From the NCBI GenBank assembly GCA_964480695.1, contig CAYZPO010000008.1, positions 1 through 26,176 on the forward strand: a DNA stretch of 26,176 nucleotides. Reading direction: 5' to 3'. Origin of the DNA: CAZDDW01 sp964480695. Its GTDB lineage: Bacteria > Patescibacteriota > Patescibacteriia > UBA9934 > CAZDDW01. Of this stretch, positions 20,848-26,176 are shown piece by piece. Position 1 is the stretch's first letter, and the number at the start of each line of letters is the position of its first letter. The translations under genes were made by a program, and so were the position numbers. The notes under the pieces are model-generated. The model was given only the letters and a program-made list of their open reading frames with translations, was not told the origin of the DNA and made no database searches.

Positions 20848-21294
20848 ATGAGATTCAAAACCGACCAAGCCAGCGTGGCCCGACGCAGAGCTACGTTCGC
20901 GAGTCAGGACCGGGCCTTCGAGGGTCTGGTGCAGTACTTCAGCAAGCACACTATCCGATACACCTGGCTCTGTCTGCTTGGAAGTGCGGTCGTGGCCTTG
21001 GTCTTCTTCGGGGCCACCTTCGCTGCTTACCACTTCCTGGGAACGCAGATCGAAGAGTTCGCGGACAAAGAAGTCGGCCTCTTCCTCGTGCTGGCCTTTC
21101 TGTGGCTCGCCATCGTTCTCGTGATCATCGCGTGGTTTGGGATGCAGGCCAAGACGATCCAGCTCTACCACTACAACATCGACAAACTCCGCAAGCGTGG
21201 TGCAGCCCCACCCAAGGGCATGAGCCTGCGGGAATGGGTGGCCCAGGGACGTCCTTCGTCCCGACGGCTCCGCCTTCTGAGGAGGGGACAATGA
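20848..21294 (+). CDS. two-helix membrane protein of unknown function (148 aa)
   Basis: The ATG follows GTGGAGGATAGACC, a good ribosome site. A basic N-terminus (about 1-36, with VARRRATFASQDR) precedes two hydrophobic segments at about 38-62 and 76-98. A basic cytoplasmic tail follows, with YHYNIDKLRKRGAAPPKGMS and the end RRLRLLRRGQ. Both ends should be inside. No family is recognised. Third codon positions are strongly G/C, unlike the preceding gene. The stop overlaps the start of the next gene as ATGA. Confidence 0.75.
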   Translation: MRFKTDQASVARRRATFASQDRAFEGLVQYFSKHTIRYTWLCLLGSAVVALVFFGATFAAYHFLGTQIEEFADKEVGLFLVLAFLWLAIVLVIIAWFGMQAKTIQLYHYNIDKLRKRGAAPPKGMSLREWVAQGRPSSRRLRLLRRGQ

Positions 21295-21548
21295 ACCCCA
21301 ACATCTGGATCTGGACCAAGAAAATCCTGCTCGGTCTGTTCACGCTGGCTGCTCTGACCCTGTGGACCTGTGGTTTCGTCTTCCTAGGTTACCTGGAAGA
21401 AACCACTGGCAGTACCCCTGTCGGCCACTTCCTGATCTGGGTCTTCGTCTATGGCAGCTTCCTGGCCTGGCTGACCCGTCGATTCGGATACTGTGTCGGA
21501 TACCACAAGCGAGATGCAGTAGAGACGCGGTCGCCTTCCTACCGCTGA
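21291..21548 (+). CDS. small two-helix membrane protein (85 aa)
   Basis: The start is the ATG in the ATGA overlap with the upstream gene, preceded by GAGGAGGGGACA within that gene. Longer frames further upstream are shadows of it. The protein reads MNPNIWIWTKKILLGLFTLA with a first hydrophobic helix at about 10-34, then a second at about 45-61, and a basic tail with TRRFGYCVGYHKRDA. Translational coupling suggests the two products work together, perhaps as a small membrane complex. No homologue is recognised. A strong terminator lies about 70 bases past the stop. Confidence 0.7.
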   Translation: MNPNIWIWTKKILLGLFTLAALTLWTCGFVFLGYLEETTGSTPVGHFLIWVFVYGSFLAWLTRRFGYCVGYHKRDAVETRSPSYR

Positions 21549-21617
21549 CGTCCCACCTGTTCCTTCCCCACCACGTCGCGTGTCTGCGACACAACCCCCC
21601 TTGCCCTGCCCGGCAAC

Positions 21618-21660
21618 GAAGGCCCTCGCCTTCCTCCGCTGGTGCAGGGCCTTCTTTTTT
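21618..21660 (+). terminator. intrinsic terminator of the membrane protein pair
   Basis: GAAGGCCCT (21618-21626) pairs with AGGGCCTTC (21646-21654), followed by six T. Confidence 0.9.
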
Positions 21661-21688
21661 ATAAAACAAAATGACCAAGTCTCAATTA

Positions 21689-21763
21689 TCAATGATCAAG
21701 GAAGGAGGGACATCTTGAGACATCTTCCAACACTGATCATTGACCATTGATTATTGATCATTC
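21689..21763. repeat. AT-rich inverted repeats of a TGATCAATGA type
   Basis: TCAATGATCA (21689-21698) and TGATCATTGA (21734-21743) form a 10-bp inverted repeat, with more degenerate copies (TTGATTATTGATCA) up to about 21760. The inner part has AGGGACATCTTGAGACATCTTCC. Intergenic, between a terminator and the 3' end of the opposite transcript. Confidence 0.6.
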
Positions 21764-21783
21764 TTGTCCCTAAAATGCGAAAC

Positions 21784-21920
21784 GGCGACCGAGAAGTGGT
21801 CGCCGCAGTATGCGTCGTGTGCCCTCAAGGGGCGATCTCGCTAGAGGAGCGAGAGAGAGTTGCGCTCAGCGCGCGAGTTGTTCGCAGGTAACCTGCGCCG
21901 TTGGCTCTCCAGCTTGGAGA
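21784..21920 (-). other. hairpin-rich 3' region of the acidic secreted protein mRNA
   Basis: Directly after the stop codon, six hairpins follow in 137 bases: TCTCCA/TGGAGA (21906-21920), CGCAGG/CCTGCG (21883-21897), GCGC-TGA-GCGC (21862-21872), TCTCGCT/AGCGAGA (21836-21854), GCCC/GGGC (21821-21833), GGCGACC/GGTCGCC (21784-21804). The last, followed by GTTTCGCATTTTAG, is probably the terminator. The rest suggest a structured 3' UTR or an RNA processed from it. Confidence 0.6.
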
Positions 21921-22427
21921 TCAGCCGATGGCGAAGGTGCCCTGCGCGCCCAGGTAGAGGTCGTCATCGGTACTCGCGCCGTAGTCGTCGATCACCGTGT
22001 CGCCGGTGTCGTCTGTGTCCAGCCAGTCATCGGTGTAGTCCGCGCCGAAGGTGCCGGTGTCGTTGATGAGCCAGTCGCTGGTCCAGTACGCCGTGTCCGC
22101 GTCGGTACCCGCGTTGCTCCAGATGGTCAGGTCGTCCAGGGTTCCGCCGCCGGTGTCGTCGACTCCGGCCAGCGGGTTGTCCACGGTTGCACTCGAACCG
22201 TCGTCGGTCATCTCGAAGATGAAGGTGGTGTCCGCCGAGACGTCGACGTTGTCGGTCACCTCCGTGCCCATGTCCAGGTTGCTCTGCATGATCTGCAGCA
22301 TCTGGTCGGCGTCGCCCGTGCCGTCATCGAAGTCCAGCGCCATCGCGGTGGTCGTGGGTACGAGCATGAAGAGGAAGGCGAGTGCCATCAGCCATACGGT
22401 CCGTCGTGCGTCGAGTAGCGTTCTCAT
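21921..22427 (-). CDS. secreted, extremely acidic protein with no basic residue in the mature part
   Basis: A 168-aa protein. The ATG at 22427 opens a classical signal peptide of about 30 residues (MRTLLDARRTVW, hydrophobic core, TTTAMA). After cleavage, the roughly 138-residue mature chain has about 32 Asp and 2 Glu but no Lys, Arg, His or Cys. The sequence is built of short Asp-Thr-Gly-rich turns such as DDTGGGTLDD and DTDDTGDTVIDD. Such turns could bind Ca2+, though no exact EF-hand or RTX repeat is seen. It is probably a surface or secreted protein that is soluble in, or shaped by, divalent cations. Codon use is GC-rich. It has its own promoter and a hairpin-rich 3' region. No family recognised. 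Confidence 0.75.
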   Translation of the reverse strand: MRTLLDARRTVWLMALAFLFMLVPTTTAMALDFDDGTGDADQMLQIMQSNLDMGTEVTDNVDVSADTTFIFEMTDDGSSATVDNPLAGVDDTGGGTLDDLTIWSNAGTDADTAYWTSDWLINDTGTFGADYTDDWLDTDDTGDTVIDDYGASTDDDLYLGAQGTFAIG

Positions 22428-22504
22428 GTCAAGGTCCAATCCCCGCGTTTTACGCGGAATGCGCCCTCCCCCCCTTGGGGTTCGGAGCTTGTTTGTTACT
22501 ATTT

Positions 22505-22533
22505 ATAAGACCATAAATAAAAATAAGCGTCAA
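22505..22533 (-). promoter_or_regulatory. promoter of the acidic secreted protein
   Basis: TTGACG (22533-22528), 17-base spacer, TCTTAT (22510-22505), TGG-extended. The -35 and spacer lie inside the hairpin at 22519-22546. The leader has a CCGCG-TAAAA-CGCGG hairpin shortly before the start codon. Confidence 0.55.
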
Positions 22534-22546
22534 TACGCTTATTTTT
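22519..22546. terminator. bidirectional terminator-like hairpin overlapping a promoter
   Basis: AAAAATAAGCG (22519-22529) pairs with CGCTTATTTTT (22536-22546), an 11-bp stem with A and T runs, so it could end transcripts on either strand. Confidence 0.7.
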
Positions 22547-22593
22547 CCCTGGTACCAGCACCGTATTTTTTGACCTTTTGAGCTTATTTCAAC

Positions 22594-22602
22594 TTATCCA
22601 CA
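22594..22602 (+). promoter_or_regulatory. DnaA box (TTATCCACA)
   Basis: Perfect box, 34 bases upstream of the -35 hexamer of the large secreted protein gene. Confidence 0.5.
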
Positions 22603-22635
22603 GAAAAATAATAATTTTATCTTCCCATGTTTGGC

Positions 22636-22664
22636 TTGACTTTTAGCTTGAAAGATGCTATCTT
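22636..22664 (+). promoter_or_regulatory. promoter of the large secreted protein gene
   Basis: TTGACT (22636-22641), 17-base spacer, TATCTT (22659-22664), TGC-extended. Leader about 65 nt. Confidence 0.75.
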
Positions 22665-22737
22665 TAGCGCTTCAAAAACAAAAAAGTTCTGTTTCAACAA
22701 GCGGCCTTGTAGAGCCGCGCAACTGGAGAGTGCTAAC

Positions 22738-23793
22738 ATGCACCACATCTTCACCACCCTGTTCCTGTTCGTCTCTATCATCTTCACCCCAACTCTGGGC
22801 CAGGCCCAGCAGTTCAGCAAGCGAGTCGACGTGACCATGCCCTCGGGCACGTCCACGTTCGTCCGCGGTTCCGAGTGGGTCGACTCGGGTCAGCAGATCT
22901 GCCTCTGGAACCACGGTCTCTTCGAGGTCGAAGGGTTCGACGCCACGATCTGTGGTATGGACCAGTACACCCCGGGCGACCCTGTGACCTGCGACATCAG
23001 CGATGTCAACTACCACATCGCCGAGGTCGACGCACGCTACAACGACGTGTCTCGGGCCATGGCTCCGGTCAATCCGAACGGATCGTTCTCCCTGGATACC
23101 TGGTTCCCGATCAATCGGCCGGAAACGGAAACTTGTTTCGACCTGTGGTTCCGGGTGACCAACGTTGCCACGGAAGGCGGAGACGCGGACACCTACGGCG
23201 TCCAGCTGACCACCCCGGACGACTTCTACATCGTCCGCCAGGCCAACGGCAATGGCATCCAACCCCACCAGATCCACCTGGTCCACAGGTACCAGGGAAA
23301 GGTCAACGGAAACTTCGCCACTACCACTACCGTATACAATCACGGCGAGTTGACCATGGGCTTCGAAGGTCCGGCTGCGTACGAATTCTGCGCCGGCGAA
23401 ATCGAGGAGCTGGCGGCTGAGTACTACGTCGAGACCATCCTGGAGCCGTTCCGCGGCGGCAACCTGACCTTCCTGGTGGACCAGAGCGAGGAGGTGATCG
23501 CTCACGTAACCATCTCCTACTACGACGAAAACGGGGTCATGCGGAGTCACACCAGCCTAGTGGCCAACGACATGGTTCAGTTCACCGGACTCGAGGTGGC
23601 AGCGGTCCTCGACTACAGCCGCACCATCCGGGTCTACGTGGATATCAACCAGTGGATCGCCAACAACGCGACCTTCGCCATTGGGCTGGACACCAGTGGC
23701 ATCCAGTTCACTGGCCAGTACTCCGGCCAGGTCCTGACCGAAGCCGCTCCCGGCAGCGTCCTGTGGTCCAACACCCACACAGTTACCCCCTAG
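22738..23793 (+). CDS. large secreted protein of unknown family (351 aa)
   Basis: The ATG at 22738 follows GGAGAG and opens a signal peptide of about 23 residues ending TLGQA. An in-frame upstream extension would cross the promoter and is rejected. The mature 328 residues are beta-rich, with few Lys and many Asp, Thr, Val and Gly. Strand patterns such as FDLWFRVTNVATEGGDADTY and NLTFLVDQSEEVIAHVTISY suggest stacked immunoglobulin-like or jelly-roll sandwiches. A few cysteines (ICLWN, TICGM, VTCDI, TCFDL, FCAGE) may form disulfides. No membrane anchor or sorting motif is seen after the signal peptide, so it may be released or surface-associated. Codon use is GC-rich. I recognise no family. Confidence 0.8.
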   Translation: MHHIFTTLFLFVSIIFTPTLGQAQQFSKRVDVTMPSGTSTFVRGSEWVDSGQQICLWNHGLFEVEGFDATICGMDQYTPGDPVTCDISDVNYHIAEVDARYNDVSRAMAPVNPNGSFSLDTWFPINRPETETCFDLWFRVTNVATEGGDADTYGVQLTTPDDFYIVRQANGNGIQPHQIHLVHRYQGKVNGNFATTTTVYNHGELTMGFEGPAAYEFCAGEIEELAAEYYVETILEPFRGGNLTFLVDQSEEVIAHVTISYYDENGVMRSHTSLVANDMVQFTGLEVAAVLDYSRTIRVYVDINQWIANNATFAIGLDTSGIQFTGQYSGQVLTEAAPGSVLWSNTHTVTP

Positions 23794-23835
23794 CCCCTTC
23801 CTTCGCCCGAGTTCCCGGGCAAATCTCCCAAACGT

Positions 23836-23873
23836 AAAACCGCCTCAGCATCCTTCCTCGCTGACGCGGTTTT
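23836..23873. terminator. bidirectional terminator
   Basis: AAAACCGC-C-TCAGC (23836-23849) pairs with GCTGA-C-GCGGTTTT (23860-23873), with one C-C mismatch. It separates the secreted protein gene from convergent copA. Confidence 0.85.
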
Positions 23874-23889
23874 CAGTTTATCTAGAATT

Positions 23890-26079
23890 TTAAATCTTCT
23901 TTCTTCGCAATCGCAACGAATTTAGAACAACAAAGATTGAACTAAAGGCCATGGCTGCGGAGGCGAAGATTGGAGAAAGTAATAGACCAAGTGGATACAA
24001 CACGCCAGCGGCAATTGGGATACCAGCAGCGTTGTAAGCAAAAGCCCAGAACAGATTACCCTTGATCGTCCGCATAGTCGCTCGGGACAATTTGATCGCT
24101 GCTACCACATCTTGTAAATCATTTTTCACCAACACGATCTCAGCCGACTCGATCGCTACATCCGTTCCAGAACCAATAGCGAACCCTACATTAGACTGAG
24201 CCAACGCTGGAGCATCATTGATTCCATCTCCGACCATACCCACACTTTCACCCTGAACCTGAAGTTTTTTAACAACTTTAGCTTTATCCTCTGGGAGCAC
24301 ACGAGCTCGTACATGATCCTGATCAATCCCCACCTGCTCAGCAATAGCCCAAGCTGTGGCTGTATTGTCGCCGGTGATCATAAACACTTCAACTCCCATC
24401 TGTTTCATCTGCTCGACAGCGGTTCTTGATGACTTCTTAACCGTGTCCGCCAAAGCAATACATCCAAGCAACTTCCCTGCCTTAGTCACAAAGGCAACGG
24501 TCTTTCCGGTTTCTTCAAAAGCGATCGCCTCTGACCTCAAAGGTTTATAGTCAATTCCTTTAGACTCAATAAATTTTGGAGTTCCGACAATAACGTCAGT
24601 CCCGTCAACATCACCAGTGACACCAAGTCCAGTAACCGCCTCAAAGTTGATTGCTTTCGACAACTTAAGTTTTTTGACTTGTGCTGAATTCACAATCGCT
24701 TGAGCTAACGGATGCTCAGAAGACTGTTCAAGCGATGCGGCTAAACGAAGGACTTCATCACCTCCAACCACATCTGTTACTTCTGGTTCGCCTTTAGTGA
24801 TCGTTCCGGTCTTGTCGAGTACGATTGTTTTTATTTTATGAGCTTTTTCCAACGCCTCAGCGTTTTTAATTAGAATTCCCTGCGTAGCACCTTTGCCTGT
24901 TCCCACCATAATTGCGGTTGGAGTGGCTAAACCTAAGGCACATGGACAGGCAATGATTAGTACTGTTACAGCAACGATCAAAGAAAAAGCCAGAGGTTGT
25001 CCAAAAACCAAAAACCAAAAACCAAAAGACAAAATGGCGATAGTGATAACAACAGGGACGAAATATCCTGAAACAACATCAGCAAGACGCTGGATCGGTG
25101 CTTTAGATCCTTGAGTCTCGCGGACCAAGTTGATGATCTGCGACAAAGCAGTCTCAGCTCCCACGTGCTTAGCTTCAAAAGTAAAACTTCCTGATTTATT
25201 TATCGTTGCTCCGATCACTTCGTCTCCAGTTTTTTTATCGACCGGAATACTTTCACCAGTGATCATTGATTCGTCTACAGCTGAGGTGCCTTCAACAATA
25301 ACTCCATCAACCGGGATCTTTTCTCCTGGTCGCACCACGACCTGATCACCAACGACCACTTGGTCGATCGCAACTTCGATCTCCTGTCCATCACGAATCA
25401 CCCGCGCGGTTTTAGCCTGCAGTTTAGCCAACTCCCGAATCGCTTTACCGGCCTGCCCTTTTGCTCGCGCCTCTAAAAATTTTCCAAGTAGGATAAGAGT
25501 GATAATGATCGCAGCGGTGTCAAAGTAAACGTGAACCTCTTGCCCAGCGGCAACAAAAAACTCAGGAAATAGTGTCGCAACAAGGCTGTACAGATACGCA
25601 GCTGAGGTTCCCACGACGATCAAAGTATCCATATTCGCTCGCAATCGCTTCCCAGCTGCCCAAGCACTTTTGAAAAAAACACCTCCACTCCAGAACATTA
25701 CGAGCGTAGTCAGGATCAAGGCGATCACCCAAGAAGTCTGCTGCGGCAAAAACGAAAACATGGTCAGCACGAAAACAATCACTGAGATCACAGCTCCGAA
25801 AATAAATTTGCTCTTCAAAGCATGTTCTTCAGTTCTTTTGTTCTTCAGTTCTTCAGTCCTGTCCCCGACCTCAATCAACTTATAGTTCCCTACCTGCTGT
25901 ATAACTTGGGCCAAATCCGCTTCCTTGACCTTACCAGAATCAAACTCAACCGTTGCCTCTTCGTTAGCAAAATTAACCACGGCCTGATCGACCCCTGGTA
26001 ACTTGATCAGTTCTTTCTCGATATTAATTGCACAACTGGCACAGTGCATTCCGGTCACGCTGTAAGTCTTTTTGATCAT
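23890..26079 (-). CDS. copA: copper-translocating P1B-type ATPase
   Basis: A 729-aa pump that moves Cu(I) out of the cytoplasm with ATP. The start at 26079 (MIKKTYSVTGMHCASC) is preferred to a longer frame that would run into the upstream gene. Order: heavy-metal domain with GMHCASC (Cys13, Cys16), membrane helices, actuator TGES (274-277), the metal-binding CPC (378-380), phosphorylated Asp422 in DKTGT, the nucleotide-binding HP (456-457), GDGIND (617-622), and the copper-type motifs YNAAGIP (682-688) and MAFSS (710-714). All catalytic residues are present and length is normal for one N-terminal domain. Two short direct repeats, 4x7 and 2x16 bases, lie in the gene. It follows the cupredoxin gene by one base. 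Confidence 0.96.
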   Translation of the reverse strand: MIKKTYSVTGMHCASCAINIEKELIKLPGVDQAVVNFANEEATVEFDSGKVKEADLAQVIQQVGNYKLIEVGDRTEELKNKRTEEHALKSKFIFGAVISVIVFVLTMFSFLPQQTSWVIALILTTLVMFWSGGVFFKSAWAAGKRLRANMDTLIVVGTSAAYLYSLVATLFPEFFVAAGQEVHVYFDTAAIIITLILLGKFLEARAKGQAGKAIRELAKLQAKTARVIRDGQEIEVAIDQVVVGDQVVVRPGEKIPVDGVIVEGTSAVDESMITGESIPVDKKTGDEVIGATINKSGSFTFEAKHVGAETALSQIINLVRETQGSKAPIQRLADVVSGYFVPVVITIAILSFGFWFLVFGQPLAFSLIVAVTVLIIACPCALGLATPTAIMVGTGKGATQGILIKNAEALEKAHKIKTIVLDKTGTITKGEPEVTDVVGGDEVLRLAASLEQSSEHPLAQAIVNSAQVKKLKLSKAINFEAVTGLGVTGDVDGTDVIVGTPKFIESKGIDYKPLRSEAIAFEETGKTVAFVTKAGKLLGCIALADTVKKSSRTAVEQMKQMGVEVFMITGDNTATAWAIAEQVGIDQDHVRARVLPEDKAKVVKKLQVQGESVGMVGDGINDAPALAQSNVGFAIGSGTDVAIESAEIVLVKNDLQDVVAAIKLSRATMRTIKGNLFWAFAYNAAGIPIAAGVLYPLGLLLSPIFASAAMAFSSIFVVLNSLRLRRKKI
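25001..25028. repeat. heptanucleotide tandem repeat in copA
   Basis: CCAAAAA three times then CCAAAAG, four 7-base units in a row, encoding a Phe/Gly/Trp/Leu-rich piece of a membrane helix (about residues 351-360). Gain or loss of one unit would shift the frame. Confidence 0.85.
25824..25853. repeat. 16-base direct repeat in copA linker
   Basis: GTTCTTCAGTTCTT occurs at 25824 and 25840, a 16-base period. It encodes the charged linker between the heavy-metal domain and the first membrane helix (RTEELKNKRTEE, about 74-85). Confidence 0.85.
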
Positions 26080-26080
26080 A

Positions 26081-26176
26081 TTACTCAACAATAAATTTAC
26101 CGCGCACCATTCCCATCCAACAACTAAAGCCGATCGTACCAGCCTTGTCTGGAGTGAACTCAATCACGTTCAAACC
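26081..26176 (-). CDS. cupredoxin-like copper protein, C-terminal 31 residues
   Basis: The gene enters from the right edge. The visible end reads NVIEFTPDKAGTIGFSCWMG and closes MVRGKFIVE. The Cys-Trp-Met-Gly-Met arrangement after a beta strand is the copper-site end of cupredoxin-type domains found beside copper ATPases, with Cys and Met as likely ligands. Its stop is one base before the copA start, so the two share an operon and probably hand copper between them. Any signal peptide or membrane anchor would lie outside the window. Confidence 0.8.
   Translation of the reverse strand, partial: GLNVIEFTPDKAGTIGFSCWMGMVRGKFIVE

Noticed and set aside
21689..21763. CRISPR-like or integron attachment repeats
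   Set aside because: Copies are degenerate, irregularly spaced and AT-rich; better described as simple inverted repeats.
978..22602. Replication origin from DnaA boxes
   Set aside because: The boxes are kilobases apart, with no AT-rich unwinding element and no dnaA/dnaN genes nearby.
26080..26163. 28-residue N-terminal extension of CopA
   Set aside because: It overlaps the cupredoxin gene in another frame; family proteins start near the GMHCASC domain.

Overview
The window reads as a chromosomal piece of a Patescibacteria (Candidate Phyla Radiation, CPR) bacterium. The grounds are the mix of small Zn-ribbon and membrane proteins typical of that group (DUF5679-like, DUF5665-like), a CBS-MgtE transporter without the usual N-terminal domain, a B12-dependent ribonucleotide reductase paired with a cobalamin adenosyltransferase, and many orphan secreted or membrane proteins. 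TGA is used as a stop, so the code is the standard bacterial one. I cannot place it more precisely. No tRNA, rRNA, CRISPR array, integrase or transposase was seen.

Layout. 1-926 (minus): partial alpha/beta hydrolase and a Cas4/RecB-like PD-(D/E)XK nuclease. 1015-1960 (plus): a putative structured RNA, then a 62-aa GC-rich gene. 2037-3252 (plus): small membrane protein and MgtE-type transporter. 3373-9077 (minus): two unknown helical proteins, cobO and nrdJ; the nrdJ leader has NrdR-like boxes, a DnaA box and an attenuator-like hairpin. 9278-13241 (minus): DEDDy exonuclease, membrane-anchored methyltransferase, membrane-anchored glycoside hydrolase, multi-pass membrane protein. 13296-14059 (plus): secreted beta-rich protein. 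14115-16490 (minus): Zn-ribbon, glycerate kinase, bestrophin-like membrane protein. 16537-18752 (minus): three tandem promoter-to-terminator units with no convincing ORF and strong RNA-like structure. 18788-19834 (plus): two paralogous lipoproteins. 19855-20780: divergent membrane protein and YdjM-type hydrolase. 20755-21660 (plus): two small membrane proteins. 21784-22533 (minus): secreted protein whose mature part has no basic residue, with a hairpin-rich 3' region. 22636-23873 (plus): large secreted protein. 23890-26176 (minus): copper ATPase copA and a partial cupredoxin.

Two gene classes are interleaved. Core genes (nuclease, MgtE operon, unknown pair, exonuclease, 522-aa membrane protein, YdjM) have AT-leaning codon use and start 6-12 bases after a -10 box, so they look leaderless. 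The GC-rich accessory genes (1680, 13365, 18863/19332, 20848/21291, 22427, 22738) mostly have a TTGAC(A/T/G)-N17 promoter, a Shine-Dalgarno site and a strong terminator, and most encode exported or membrane proteins with no recognisable family. The three RNA-like units share this promoter type and GC-rich composition. The array at 16537-18752, with the unrelated RNA-like unit at 1027-1550, is the best candidate for something undescribed.

Functional links: CobO can supply adenosylcobalamin to NrdJ, encoded one base upstream in the same operon; CopA and the cupredoxin form a copper-handling operon.
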